From: Nitriliruptoraceae bacterium
GTDB lineage: Bacteria > Actinomycetota > Nitriliruptoria > Nitriliruptorales > Nitriliruptoraceae
Direction: 5' to 3'
Length of the DNA stretch: 47,606 nt
NCBI GenBank assembly: GCA_007121785.1
Contig: SKJX01000010.1
Coordinates: forward strand, 1-47,606
The notes under the pieces were generated by a model that was not told where the DNA came from, searched no databases, and saw only the letters and a list, made by a program, of their open reading frames with translations. Shown here piece after piece: positions 1 through 8,885 of the stretch. The translations under genes and the position numbers were made by a program. Numbering within the stretch: the first letter of the stretch is position 1; every line of letters starts with the position of its first letter.

Positions 1-127
1 CCTGGAGGTGCCCGGCCGCTGAGGTCGGACGCTGGACCGCATCCAGCGAATCCACACCGGGTACCGCCCACGGCATCGGTCGGGAACTCGTCCCGCTCGA
101 CGCCACGACGACGACGTCGCGGCTCCG

Positions 128-141
128 CCTACCGCGGTAGG
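128..141. repeat. 14-bp perfect palindrome
   Basis: CCTACCGCGGTAGG is its own reverse complement. It may be a regulator site for a gene off the left edge or for the symporter. No other copy was noticed. Confidence 0.5.
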
Positions 142-301
142 TGCTGAGACGGACCGACGTCGCCGTCCGTGACGGTGCCAGAGGTTCCATCCAGCGAGGA
201 CCGGGGCGTGGCGCCAGCCGCGCCCCGGTCCACTCGTTCTCCGCCGGGCTCCGGGGCGGCGTTGCGGGTCGGGTCCAGATCCGAGACGGTCGGCCGCGTC
301 C

Positions 302-318
302 GGTGACACAGCGGTGAC
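302..318 (+). promoter_or_regulatory. Possible PHO box (PhoP-type direct repeat)
   Basis: GGTGAC occurs at 302-307 and again at 313-318, an exact 11-bp period. On the other strand this reads GTCACC-N5-GTCACC. Actinobacterial PhoP binds direct repeats of a GTTCACC-like element with an 11-bp period. The site lies about 57 bp before a Na/phosphate symporter and PhoU gene pair, where a PhoP site would make sense. Only two units are visible and neither is a full consensus, so the call is tentative. Confidence 0.4.
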
Positions 319-374
319 TTGCGGCCATCCTCACCGCGTGCGAGGCTCCGCCGCCGCCGCTGCACCGGACGTCC

Positions 375-1511
375 GTGCCTCGATCGAACCGCGTCGATGC
401 CGAGCTCGCGCCTCCGGCGCGAGCCGTACTGGTCACCGCCCTGCTCTACCTGTTCCTGGTCGGCGTCGGCCTCCTGGAGAGCGGCATCGCCGCCCTCGGG
501 GCCGGCTTCCAGGAAGGTCTGCTCGACACGGTGTCCAACCCCCTGGCCGGGCTGTTCGCGGGCATCCTGGCCACGGTCCTGGTGCAGTCCTCGTCGGTCT
601 CGACGGCCACGATCGTCGGCCTGGTCGGGGCGGGCTCGCTGACCCTTCCGGCTGCGGTGCCGATGATCCTGGGCGCCAACATCGGGACCACGGTCACCAG
701 CACGCTCGCCGCGCTCGGCTCGGTGCGCCGGACCGAGGAGTTCAAGCGCGCGTTCGCCGGCGCGACGATGCACGACGTGTTCAACCTGATCGCGGTCGCG
801 CTGCTGCTGCCACTCGAACTGGCCACCGGATTCCTCTCCCGATCCGCCGTCTGGCTGACCGGGATCCTGCGGGGGACGGAAGCCGCGACACCTGGACGTT
901 CCCCCATCCGCCGTGCCGTCTCGTTCCCGATCGATGCGATCGAGGGCATCGTCGATCCGTCGGGCACCGGCGGGTTGCTCGCCGGGTTGCTCTTCCTCGG
1001 GCTCGGACTGGGCGCGATCTTCCTGGCGCTGGGATCGATCACCCGCAACATGCGCAAGCTCGTCCGGGGCGGCATCGAACGGGCGATGAACCGCGTGATC
1101 GGCAAGGGTGGCGGCTCCGCAGGCTTGCTGGTCGGGGCGATGGTCACCGTGGCCGTGCAGTCGTCGACGATCACCACCGCGATCCTGGTGCCCCTCGTGG
1201 CCGCCGGGATCCTCACGTTGCGCAACGCCTACCCGATCACCCTCGGCGCCAACGTCGGCACCACCATCACCGCGCTCCTCGCGTCCCTCGCCGTCCTCCA
1301 GCCCGAAGGGTTGGCGATCGCCCTGGTCCATACGCTGTTCAACCTGAGCGCCCTCCTGCTGCTGTTCCCCGTCCCCGTCGTCCGCGACATCCCCGTCAAG
1401 CTGGCGGAGCGTCTCGCCGCCGCCGCGACCGAGAACCGCGTCATCATCGTCGTCTACGTCGTCGGCCTCTTCCTGGTCATCCCGACGCTCGGCGTCATCC
1501 TCCTCGACTGA
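375..1511 (+). CDS. Na+/phosphate cotransporter, NptA/PNaS family
   Basis: A 378-residue integral membrane protein that should import inorganic phosphate with sodium. It shows the family's inverted-repeat signature: QSSS at residues 71-74 followed by GANIGTT near 100, and QSST at 262-265 followed by GANVGTT near 291, with hydrophobic helices throughout. It ends after the membrane part and lacks the cytoplasmic PhoU domain often fused to bacterial homologues. That function is supplied by the next gene, 39 bp downstream. The GTG at 375 is the earliest start in this frame and has no strong Shine-Dalgarno sequence. A possible PHO box upstream suggests phosphate control. Confidence 0.88.
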   Translation: MPRSNRVDAELAPPARAVLVTALLYLFLVGVGLLESGIAALGAGFQEGLLDTVSNPLAGLFAGILATVLVQSSSVSTATIVGLVGAGSLTLPAAVPMILGANIGTTVTSTLAALGSVRRTEEFKRAFAGATMHDVFNLIAVALLLPLELATGFLSRSAVWLTGILRGTEAATPGRSPIRRAVSFPIDAIEGIVDPSGTGGLLAGLLFLGLGLGAIFLALGSITRNMRKLVRGGIERAMNRVIGKGGGSAGLLVGAMVTVAVQSSTITTAILVPLVAAGILTLRNAYPITLGANVGTTITALLASLAVLQPEGLAIALVHTLFNLSALLLLFPVPVVRDIPVKLAERLAAAATENRVIIVVYVVGLFLVIPTLGVILLD

Positions 1512-1550
1512 CCACCAGGCGAGGCGAGTACCCGCACACAGGAGTTGCAC

Positions 1551-2258
1551 ATGGCCTTCAGTTTCTTCCGTCGAGGCACCGACACCGATGCTCGGCTGGA
1601 CGGGATCGAGGCGACGATCGCGCGGATGCTGGCGGACGACCGGCACGCGTTCGACCTGGCCATGTCCGCGCTGCTCGGCGAGGTCGACGTCGACGAGATC
1701 CGCAAGGAGGTCAAGCGCACGGACCGACGGGTCAACGACGGTGAGCGCGCGATCCGTCGTGAACTGGTGGTCCACGCCAGCGTCGCCGGCTCCCTCGACA
1801 CGCCCGCCATGCTGGTCTACATGTCGATCGTCAAGGACATCGAGCGGGTCGGCGACTACGCCAAGAACCTGCTCGACCTCGCCCGGGACGGCGTCGACCT
1901 GGGCGCCCACCACAACTGGTCGTCGCGTCGCGACGGCATCCTGGAGCTCATCGAGCACACGGCCGCCACCTTCGCCGGACGCGACGTCGAGCGGGCGCGC
2001 GAGCTGCTGCAGGGCGGCGATGAACTCCTCGACCGCTTCGACGACGAGGTGTCCGCGCTGGTTCGCGGCGAGGACACCGACCCCGACCCAATCGCTCGAG
2101 CGCTCGCGCTGCGCTACCTCAAGCGGGTCGTCGCCCACCTCACCAACGTGCTGTCGTCGGTCGTGATGCCGCTCGACCGACTCGACTACTTCGACGAAGA
2201 CCCCGAGGACCGTGAGAGCGAACGCGACGGAGGCCGTCCGCCGGAAGCGAGGCGCTGA
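1551..2258 (+). CDS. PhoU-domain protein
   Basis: A 235-residue, mainly helical cytoplasmic protein, probably a PhoU-like partner that tunes phosphate uptake by the preceding symporter. The segment reading SIVKDIERVGDYAKN near residue 90 is the typical PhoU metal-binding helix, and charged helices run on both sides of it. The start chosen is ATG at 1551, with GGAG six bases upstream; a TTG two codons earlier is less likely. The gene follows the symporter on the same strand and the two probably form one transcript. The C-terminus is a charged, probably disordered tail. Confidence 0.82.
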   Translation: MAFSFFRRGTDTDARLDGIEATIARMLADDRHAFDLAMSALLGEVDVDEIRKEVKRTDRRVNDGERAIRRELVVHASVAGSLDTPAMLVYMSIVKDIERVGDYAKNLLDLARDGVDLGAHHNWSSRRDGILELIEHTAATFAGRDVERARELLQGGDELLDRFDDEVSALVRGEDTDPDPIARALALRYLKRVVAHLTNVLSSVVMPLDRLDYFDEDPEDRESERDGGRPPEARR

Positions 2259-2298
2259 CCGTCATCGCGCGCGACGGGTCGGCATCCGTTGCGACGGG

Positions 2299-3027
2299 TC
2301 AGCCCTCGGTCGGCAGCGATGCCTCCACCACGGTCGTACCCGTCGGCTCGTCGACGGTCGCATCGGCCTCACGGGTGACCACCAGCCGGGTCGCTCCCCC
2401 GGTGTCCAGGGTCGCCGCGATCCCCCCATCGTCCAGCTGATCGCCGGCCGCCAGCCGCCGCGGCGGCACCTCGTCTCCGTCGGGGGCGGCTTCGAACCAG
2501 GCGACCAGCTGCTCGCCATCCGCCAGGGGGTCGAGACCGGTCAGGCTCATCGACAGCGAGTCACCGTCGGTCGTCGCGACCCCGCGGACCCCGTCACGAG
2601 CGTCCAGGTCCACAGGGATGCCCTCGGCGAGGCCCGCCAGCGTCTCCGACTGGGTCTGCACGAGCCCGAGGTAGGCGGTCGACGCCGTCCGCAGGTGCAG
2701 GTTCCAGAACGCCATCGACACCGCCAGCACGACCACCACGATGACCGCGACGGTCACGTGGCGGATCGTCACCCGAGCTCCCCCACCCTCGGCCGAGGGT
2801 TCGTCCTCGGTCCGGCGGGGCAGCTCGGTGCGGACCGGCTCGCGCGAGCGCTCCTCCCGCTCGGCGTCGGCGAGGTCGGAGGCGATCCCCCGCAACTCGG
2901 CGACCTTCGAGCGGCAGTCACGACAGCCCAGCAGGTGCGACCGGAACGCCGCGGCATCCGAGGTCGACAGGCCGCCGAGCACGTGCCCGACCGCCAGCTG
3001 CTCGTACCGTTCGTGCTCGCCCGTCAT
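2299..3027 (-). CDS. RskA-like membrane anti-sigma factor
   Basis: A 242-residue single-pass membrane protein. The N-terminal segment carries HLLGCRDC near residue 31, the H-x3-C-x2-C core of zinc-binding anti-sigma domains. A charged linker follows, then a transmembrane helix near residues 90-107 and an extracytoplasmic part resembling the anti-sigma-K (RskA) domain, with a repeated GLDPLADGEQLVAWF-like pattern. It should hold an ECF sigma factor at the membrane. No sigma factor gene is adjacent in this window, so its partner is unknown. It lies downstream of the M23 peptidase gene on the same strand and converges on the phoU-like gene. Confidence 0.78.
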   Translation of the reverse strand: MTGEHERYEQLAVGHVLGGLSTSDAAAFRSHLLGCRDCRSKVAELRGIASDLADAEREERSREPVRTELPRRTEDEPSAEGGGARVTIRHVTVAVIVVVVLAVSMAFWNLHLRTASTAYLGLVQTQSETLAGLAEGIPVDLDARDGVRGVATTDGDSLSMSLTGLDPLADGEQLVAWFEAAPDGDEVPPRRLAAGDQLDDGGIAATLDTGGATRLVVTREADATVDEPTGTTVVEASLPTEG

Positions 3028-3159
3028 CGAGCGGAGCGTACGACCTGACCACCACCGACGGCGACCCTCGGATGGTCAGCCGTGCGGCCGCCGAGGTCGG
3101 CAGCGCGCATCGCACGTCCGGCGCGACGGCTCCCGGAGGCTGACCGCGCAGCGGACCGC

Positions 3160-4416
3160 TCAGCAGGGTGAGCCCGAGAGGAACTGTCTCGGGTTGACGG
3201 CCGACCCGTTCACGCGGGTCTCGAAGTGCAGATGTGGCCCGGTCGAGTTCCCGGTGGAGCCGACGTAGCCGATCGTCTGCCCCTGGGAGACCTGCGCGCC
3301 CTCGGACACCGCGAACTCGGTCTGGTGGGCGTACGCGGTGACCACGCCGTCGTCGTGCTGGATCAGCGTCAGGTTCCCGTAGCCCCCTTGCCAGCCGGCG
3401 AAGATGACCCGGCCGGCCTTGGCGGCACCGATCGGGGTTCCCGGCGACGCACCCTGGTCGATCCCACGGTGCATGCGACCCCAGCGTGGGCCGTACTCGG
3501 AGGTCACGGGCGCACACATCGGCCACGCGTAGCCGGACGCGGAGGCCTGACCACCACCCGACGTGTCACCGCCACCGGAGGGCGCCGAGGAGGAGGACTC
3601 CTGCTGCTCCTCCTGTGCCTGCTCCTGTTCCTGCTGCTGCTCCTGCTGCTCCTGCTGGCGGCGCTCCTCCGCACGCTGCTGTTCCGCGATCAGCTGTTCG
3701 AGCTCCGCCTCCTCGTCGGCGAGATCGTCCTCCTCCGCCTCGAGCTGCTCGACCTGCTCCCGAGCATCCGCCGCAGCGAGCGCCCGCGACTCGCGCAGCT
3801 CCTCCGCCTCGGCGAGCACCTCCTGCTGCTCCTGGAGACGGGCTTCGAGCTCGGCCTCCTCCTCCGCGAGCCGCGCGCGTTCGGCGTCGACGGCCACCGA
3901 CGCGGCGTCGAGCCGCTCGAGGTCGACCTGGTCACCCTCGGTGACGCGTTCGAGCAGCATGGTGCGTGCCACCGCCTCGTCGACCTCGCCGCTGGACAGC
4001 AGCGACTCGAACGTCAGCTCCGGCCCCTGCTTGAACAGCCGTGCAACCCGGTCCTCGAACCGCTCGGTGAGCTCCTCCGCTTCGGCTTCCACCGTCTCGA
4101 GCCGCCCTTCGGCGTCACGGACGGCGGCCCGTTGCCGTTCCACGTCGAGGGTGACCTCGTTGACGACCTCCTCGATCTCGCGGAGCGTCGCATCGGCGTC
4201 CTCGAGGTCCTCCTCGGCATCCTCCGCCTCGGCCTCCGCGTCCGCGATCTCGTCACCGATGTCGGCGAGCCGCTGTTGTGCCTCCGACAGTCGTTCCTCC
4301 GCGTCGGACTCATCCGACGACGCCGCGTTCGCCAGCGGGATCAGCAGCAGGGCGGCGATCAGCGCCAGGACACCAGCGGTCGGTAGCGCAGGCGCGGTCA
4401 GACGACACACCTTCAC
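3160..4416 (-). CDS. M23 peptidase with N-terminal coiled coil
   Basis: A 418-residue secreted murein hydrolase or hydrolase regulator of the EnvC/CwlO-like type. A signal peptide or N-terminal anchor covers residues 5-28. A long Glu/Ala/Leu-rich coiled coil runs to about residue 270, followed by a Gln/Glu-rich linker. The C-terminal M23 domain contains YGPRWGRMHRGID and GPHLHFE, with the His, Asp and HxH zinc ligands, so it looks catalytically intact. Start chosen: GTG at 4416, eight bases after GAGGAG at 4430-4425; longer readings add a non-signal, Arg-rich extension. It is divergent from the VanW gene, so both cell-wall genes share the upstream region. Confidence 0.88.
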   Translation of the reverse strand: MKVCRLTAPALPTAGVLALIAALLLIPLANAASSDESDAEERLSEAQQRLADIGDEIADAEAEAEDAEEDLEDADATLREIEEVVNEVTLDVERQRAAVRDAEGRLETVEAEAEELTERFEDRVARLFKQGPELTFESLLSSGEVDEAVARTMLLERVTEGDQVDLERLDAASVAVDAERARLAEEEAELEARLQEQQEVLAEAEELRESRALAAADAREQVEQLEAEEDDLADEEAELEQLIAEQQRAEERRQQEQQEQQQEQEQAQEEQQESSSSAPSGGGDTSGGGQASASGYAWPMCAPVTSEYGPRWGRMHRGIDQGASPGTPIGAAKAGRVIFAGWQGGYGNLTLIQHDDGVVTAYAHQTEFAVSEGAQVSQGQTIGYVGSTGNSTGPHLHFETRVNGSAVNPRQFLSGSPC

Positions 4417-4664
4417 ACGCACGTCTCCTCGGGTCCGGGGCGCGATCCGAACGCGGCGACCGACGCCTGCGGCGCGGCCCCACCTCGACCGCTCTGCGGT
4501 GGACGTCGGCGCGACGGCCGCGCGCAGGTTACCGATGCACGCGGCCGCGCCCACACGGCACGGACGGTGTCCGTCGGGGCAACGACGGTCCCCGACGGGA
4601 CGCTGGTATCGTGTGGCGACGGCTCGCGGATCGCGGCCACGTCTCTTGGGGCAAGGTCTTCACC
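4417..4664. promoter_or_regulatory. Divergent intergenic region between M23 and VanW genes
   Basis: A 248-bp region from which the M23 gene (minus) and the VanW gene (plus) are both transcribed. It must hold both promoters, but I cannot pick convincing -10/-35 pairs. Shine-Dalgarno sequences are visible at both edges: GAGGAG at 4430-4425 on the minus strand and AAGG at 4653-4656 on the plus strand. Confidence 0.5.
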
Positions 4665-6557
4665 GTGTTCGCGAACGTGTCAGCGCGCCGATGGGCGTCC
4701 ATCTCCGGCGGGGTGGTCGGGAGCCTCGTCGTGCTCCTGGTCATCGCGTTGAGCGTGCTGTGGTTCGTCCAGCGCGACCGCGTCCTGCCCAACACCGAGG
4801 TGGCTGGCATCGAGGTCGGGGGCATGACCGAGCCGGAGCTGCGGGCCACGCTGGAACCCGAGGTCGACGGCCGTGAGACCGACCCGGTCACGTTCGAGTT
4901 CCAGGACGAGACGTACTCGCTGACCGCACGGGACGTGGACTACTCGATCGATCTCGACGCGACCGTGGAGGCGACCCTGCGCCGCGGCCGGGAGGGGCTG
5001 CCCGGCGACATCGCCACCCGGATCCGATCGCTGCGTCGCGGAGCGTCCTACGAGTTCGTTCGGGACGCGGACCCGGGCGAGTTGGAGGCTTGGGTCGACG
5101 ACCTCGCCGACGATCTCGACCAGGACGAGCAGCGCGGTGACGTCCTGATCGACGAGGAGACGCTCGAGGTCACGGTCGAGCCATCGCAGGGCCTGATCAT
5201 CATCGACCGGACGGAGACGATCGGCCTCGCGCACGATCGGCTGCTCAGCTCCGGCGAGCACGTCGTCGACCTCCCGGCCGAGACGACGCCCCAGCCGATC
5301 GCCGACGGCGAACTCGAGGTCGTCGCCGAGCAGACGGAGGCCGCGCTCGCCGATGACCTCGTCCTGACCGCGGACGACGCCGACCTCACGCTCACCCCGG
5401 ACGACGTCTACCAGCTGCTGGAGATCGTCGAGACCGAGGGCGGCGCCACCGGCACCACGTTGCAGCTCGAGGTCCCTGAGGACAACGTCGAGGACGAGCT
5501 GGCCGAGATCGCCGGCGAGCGGTTCGACGAACCGCCCGTGGACGCGAGCTACTCGGCCAGCCGCACCCCGCCGGCCACTTTCGACGCCCAGGGCAACGCC
5601 ACCTACCAGCCGGTCGAAGCCAACGTCGAGGTGGAGCCTGGCCGCGACGGTCGCCGGTTCGACGTGGAGCGGGCGAGCGAGCAGCTGACCGAACTGTTCC
5701 GCGACGGCGCTCGTGAAGCGGAGATCGACCTGGCCACCGTCGACGCCGACCTCACCGAGGAACAGGCGGAGGAGCTCCGACCGACCCACGCCATCGGGAC
5801 CTTCACGACCTACTACACCGCCGGACAGAGCCGCAACCAGAACATCCAGCGGCTCGCCGACGTCATCGACGGCACGCTGGCGCTCCCCGGCGAGCAGTTC
5901 TCGATCAACGAGGTATCGGGCCCGCGCAGCTGCGACAAGGGGTACGTCCCGGCCGGCACGATCGTGCAGGGGGAGCTCACCGACACCTGCGGCGGCGGGA
6001 CCTCGCAGTTCGGGACCACGACCTTCAACGCAGCGTTCTTCGCCGGCGTCCAGCTCGACGACTGGCGAGCGCACTCGTGGTACATCAGCCGCTACCCGAT
6101 GGGTCGCGAAGCGACGCTGAACTACCCCGTCCTCGACGTGAAGTTCACCAACGACACCGATGGGGCGGTGCTGGTCAAGACCGCCCACACGGCCTCGAGC
6201 GTCACGGTCACCTTGTATGGCCAGCCCCGCGCCAACGCCGTCAGCGCCACGCACAGCTCCCCGTCGAACTACCGCGACTTCGAGACGGAGAACCGCAGGA
6301 GCTCGGACCTCACGCCCGGGCAGGAGAACGTCCTGCAGTCGGGTGGTCGCGGGTTCGACGTCAGCGTCACCCGCACGGTCGCCCTCATCGACGGCGGTGA
6401 AGAGACGCGGACCATCGACACCCGCTACGTCCCCCAGACCCGCATCGTCGAGCGGGGCCCCGAACCCCAACCCGACGGAGTCGACGAAGACGGCGACGCC
6501 GACGACGATGACGAAGAAGAAGAAGAAGAAGAAGAAGAAGACGCCGACGACGACTGA
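4665..6557 (+). CDS. VanW family cell-wall protein
   Basis: A 630-residue membrane-anchored, extracytoplasmic protein. A transmembrane helix near residues 13-35 is followed by peptidoglycan-binding-like repeats and then a VanW domain from about residue 378 (FTTYYTAGQSRNQN, then CGGGTSQFGTTTFNAAFF). VanW proteins are linked to glycopeptide response and wall assembly; the biochemical role is unclear. The start chosen is GTG at 4665, with AAGG eight bases before. The C-terminus is a run of Asp and Glu: nine consecutive GAA codons at 6513-6539, a simple-sequence tract prone to length change. The divergent M23 gene supports a wall role. Confidence 0.85.
   Translation: MFANVSARRWASISGGVVGSLVVLLVIALSVLWFVQRDRVLPNTEVAGIEVGGMTEPELRATLEPEVDGRETDPVTFEFQDETYSLTARDVDYSIDLDATVEATLRRGREGLPGDIATRIRSLRRGASYEFVRDADPGELEAWVDDLADDLDQDEQRGDVLIDEETLEVTVEPSQGLIIIDRTETIGLAHDRLLSSGEHVVDLPAETTPQPIADGELEVVAEQTEAALADDLVLTADDADLTLTPDDVYQLLEIVETEGGATGTTLQLEVPEDNVEDELAEIAGERFDEPPVDASYSASRTPPATFDAQGNATYQPVEANVEVEPGRDGRRFDVERASEQLTELFRDGAREAEIDLATVDADLTEEQAEELRPTHAIGTFTTYYTAGQSRNQNIQRLADVIDGTLALPGEQFSINEVSGPRSCDKGYVPAGTIVQGELTDTCGGGTSQFGTTTFNAAFFAGVQLDDWRAHSWYISRYPMGREATLNYPVLDVKFTNDTDGAVLVKTAHTASSVTVTLYGQPRANAVSATHSSPSNYRDFETENRRSSDLTPGQENVLQSGGRGFDVSVTRTVALIDGGEETRTIDTRYVPQTRIVERGPEPQPDGVDEDGDADDDDEEEEEEEEEDADDD
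6513..6539 (+). repeat. GAA trinucleotide tract encoding poly-Glu
   Basis: Nine GAA codons in a row within the acidic C-terminal tail of the VanW protein. In such a GC-rich sequence, where GAG is the usual Glu codon, uniform GAA suggests expansion by slippage. Confidence 0.9.
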
Positions 6558-6588
6558 CGAGGCATCGGTGCGCGAGCCGGTCGTGCGG

Positions 6589-7071
6589 TCAACCGCGCAC
6601 CCGTCGACGGCGCACGCCCGGCGGACGGCCCCGCAGCGGAACGTCCTCGTCCGCGGCTGATGCCCGGTCGGGTGTGGGCGCCGAGGTCGACCGCACCCGC
6701 AACAGGGGCCGGCGCCAGCGGCCGTCGGGCTCGGGTACCCAGCCGTCGATCTCCGCTTGGATGGACGTCCCCGCGTCGAGCCGCGGCGCGAGTCGGCCGG
6801 CCACCAGCCGATCGAGGTAGCCGATGCGCCACGGCCGACCGTCCGCGGCATCGATCCAGACGGCGATGGCCAGGGGGTCAGCCGGGTTCCCCGGCTCGCG
6901 TACCAGCGAGGCGGGACGTCCCGGCTCGACCGTGCCGGCCGCCTCCGGTACGCCCGCGAACGCGTGGCCTCGGACCGGTGTCCGGAACGTGCCGATCGGC
7001 CGGGGCTGCCCCGACGACCCCGTCGCGTCACGGCGTCGATCGTCCATCGTCATCCCCGGGCCGTCGGTCAT
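6589..7071 (-). CDS. HIRAN-domain protein
   Basis: A 160-residue protein whose middle (about residues 30-125) matches the HIRAN pattern: VRGHAFAG, then LVREPGNPADPLAIAVW and IGYLDRLVAGRLAPRLDAG. HIRAN domains occur in helicases and nucleases and bind DNA ends or damaged and stalled DNA; here the domain stands alone. The C-terminus is Arg/Pro-rich. Start: ATG at 7071 with GGAGG seven bases upstream. It is followed on the same strand side by a PD-(D/E)XK nuclease gene 170 bp upstream, hinting at a shared role in DNA processing, though they may be separate transcripts. Confidence 0.75.
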   Translation of the reverse strand: MTDGPGMTMDDRRRDATGSSGQPRPIGTFRTPVRGHAFAGVPEAAGTVEPGRPASLVREPGNPADPLAIAVWIDAADGRPWRIGYLDRLVAGRLAPRLDAGTSIQAEIDGWVPEPDGRWRRPLLRVRSTSAPTPDRASAADEDVPLRGRPPGVRRRRVRG

Positions 7072-7241
7072 CGTGGGTCCTCCATCACGTCGCTGCCGTG
7101 CTGTGTCGTGGAGCGCCGAAGCCGTCGAACGGCTCCGTCGAGGTGGCCCCCACCATGCCGGCAGCCTGTGACATCCAACGTCTGCGGTGACGCGGGGGCG
7201 CCGTCGAGGTCGGGCCCCCCGGGACGTCGCCGATGGACGGC

Positions 7242-8192
7242 TCAGCGCGGCGCCTCCGGACAGGCCACCCGTCGCCGGCAGTGGTCACACCACGTCCCAC
7301 CGGACAGCCGCAGCTCGTGGTCGGACGCGCCCGGTCGCAGGTCGGCGATACGCCCGAGTTGGATCACCGCGTCCACGACGGAGGCCACGACGTCGCGCAG
7401 CACCTCGACGTCCAGGTCCTCCACCTCGACGCGGCCCTCGGGCACGTGGAAGCTCGCCCAGCGGAACGGCAACCGACCGGTGTGCAACGTCCACAGCAGC
7501 GCGGAGAACCGGGCGGCGCGACGGTCCCGACCCGGACGCGGCAAGCCGGTGCGCAGGTCGACGACCAACGCGCGGGCGCGATCGTCCTGCCGGTGGCTGT
7601 CGAGCACCACGTCGGTCGTGCCGCGGAGCACCACCCGGCCGCGCGCGAGCCGCAGCGTGTGCGTGCGCCGCAGGTCGCTGACCAGTACCTCGCCGGGGAT
7701 GCGGGGCCAGACCTCGCGGAAGGTCGCCACGAGCTCGGCGACCTCGGCTCGAAGCCGCTGTGGATCCTCACAGGCGTTGAGCCAGGCCGACCTCGACCCG
7801 GGGTCGCCCGGCTGACGCGATGCTTCCTGTCGCCAGACATCGGCCACGACCGCGTCGATCGCGACCCGCCGGTCGCGTCCCCAGTCCTCGACGATGGCGG
7901 CCACCACCAGGTGGCTGCGCACGTTCTCCCAGGTGTGCTCGAAGGGTTCCGGCTCCAGCTGCCAGCCGTCACAGACCGCCCGCTCGAGCGTGGTCCGCGT
8001 CAGCCACACCCGACCGTCGCGCCGGGCCGAGGCGGCGGCAGCGACCGCGTCGTGCTGCTCGGCGAGACCTCGCTGCAACTCCCCCCGCAGCTCGGCGGCC
8101 ACCCCCGGTGCTGCCACGGGCCGGTCCTCGCCCCACGCCAGCAGGTCGTCGGCGAGGCGCTGCTGCGCCGGTGACTCCAGCGGCAGGCTCAC
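7242..8192 (-). CDS. PD-(D/E)XK superfamily nuclease-like protein
   Basis: A 316-residue protein resembling RecB/Cas4-type PD-(D/E)XK nucleases. The core is near residues 185-215: TTDVVLDS followed by ALVVDLRTG, the D...D-x-R/K arrangement of the active site. The C-terminus has Cys residues in WCDHC and ACPEA, reminiscent of the iron-sulfur or zinc cluster cysteines of Cas4/AddB-like enzymes. No cas genes or repeats are nearby. The GTG start overlaps the stop of the DsbA-fold gene (GTGA), so the two are translationally coupled. Confidence 0.7.
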   Translation of the reverse strand: MSLPLESPAQQRLADDLLAWGEDRPVAAPGVAAELRGELQRGLAEQHDAVAAAASARRDGRVWLTRTTLERAVCDGWQLEPEPFEHTWENVRSHLVVAAIVEDWGRDRRVAIDAVVADVWRQEASRQPGDPGSRSAWLNACEDPQRLRAEVAELVATFREVWPRIPGEVLVSDLRRTHTLRLARGRVVLRGTTDVVLDSHRQDDRARALVVDLRTGLPRPGRDRRAARFSALLWTLHTGRLPFRWASFHVPEGRVEVEDLDVEVLRDVVASVVDAVIQLGRIADLRPGASDHELRLSGGTWCDHCRRRVACPEAPR

Positions 8193-8752
8193 CGCGTACC
8201 GCCGAAGGCGAGCTGCTCGAGGTCCGCATCGCTCAGGTCCGCGGGCACGAACGCGCCGTCGACCTCGAGGACCGGGACACCACCGATCCCCCGTTGCCGC
8301 TGCGCCGCCATCCGGCTCCGCAGGTCCCGGACGGCCGTCCGGTCAGCGAGCCGTGCGGTCACGTCGGCGGCGTCCAGACCGATGTCCTCGGCCAGATCGG
8401 TCAGCTCCGCGTGATCGCCGAGGTCCCGATCCTCGGTCCAGAAGGCCCGCAGGGACGCCAGCCGCCAGGCTGCACCCTGCCCCCGCTCGTCCGCGAGTTC
8501 GCCGACGAGGTGGCACGCCAGGGTCGGCGGCTGCCGGCTCGGCGCTCGCAGCTCCAGGCCGAGGGCAGCGGCACGATCGGCGTGGCGCTCCTGCTCGATC
8601 AGCAGATCGCGCGTCACCGGGATCGAGATGGCCAGACCCAGCACGTCGATGCCGGAGAAGGCGACCTGACCTCCCGCATCGGCCAGCGGTTGGAGCCGTA
8701 GGACGGCGACCGCAGCGGCGGCGGAGGTCACGTCGTGGTGCAACACCAGCAC
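8189..8752 (-). CDS. DsbA/FrnE-like thioredoxin-fold protein lacking CxxC
   Basis: A 187-residue cytoplasmic protein of the DsbA/2-hydroxychromene-2-carboxylate isomerase family. The thioredoxin cis-proline loop is visible near residue 160 (GIGGVPVLEVDG), and the helical insertion precedes it. The N-terminal position where FrnE-type proteins have CPWC reads HHDVTSAAAAV, so the redox cysteines are missing and it is probably not a disulfide oxidoreductase. It starts at GTG 8752, divergent from ppc, and overlaps the nuclease gene by four bases. The true start could lie upstream. Confidence 0.72.
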   Translation of the reverse strand: MLVLHHDVTSAAAAVAVLRLQPLADAGGQVAFSGIDVLGLAISIPVTRDLLIEQERHADRAAALGLELRAPSRQPPTLACHLVGELADERGQGAAWRLASLRAFWTEDRDLGDHAELTDLAEDIGLDAADVTARLADRTAVRDLRSRMAAQRQRGIGGVPVLEVDGAFVPADLSDADLEQLAFGGTR

Positions 8753-8885
8753 CGTTGCGCTCCCCTCGCGTCGGGCCCCGCTTCGGCTCGCGGCGGAACG
8801 CTACCGGGTCGCCGACCCCGTAGCCTCCGACGCTGCGGCACCGACCGTCCCGCCCGCGTGCAGCGCTGACATCGAGGAGCCGATC
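8753..8885. promoter_or_regulatory. Divergent region before ppc
   Basis: A 133-bp intergenic region feeding the DsbA-fold gene (minus) and ppc (plus). GAGGAG lies just before the ppc ATG. No clear promoter hexamers were found. Confidence 0.45.

Larger units (their letters stand above)
1..374. other. Non-coding left edge
   Basis: I see no convincing gene here. A long minus-strand open frame crosses the stretch, but it is the shadow of the symporter and phoU-like genes and its product is low-complexity. The stretch holds a perfect 14-bp palindrome at 128-141 and a possible PHO box at 302-318, both listed separately. It is probably the upstream region of the symporter gene. Confidence 0.6.

Noticed and set aside
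129-2138. Long minus-strand open frame opposite the symporter and phoU-like genes
   Set aside because: Its product is low-complexity, rich in Arg, Asp and Gly with no fold, and the opposite strand encodes clear conserved proteins. It is a high-GC shadow.
3563-4876. Plus-strand Ser-rich open frame opposite the coiled coil
   Set aside because: It is the reverse reading of Glu/Ala-rich codons and has no plausible fold.
4680-7031. 783-codon minus-strand open frame opposite the VanW gene
   Set aside because: Same reason: shadow of the VanW gene, with no recognisable domain.
7242-8192. Cas4 of a CRISPR-Cas system
   Set aside because: No repeats, spacers or other cas genes in the window.
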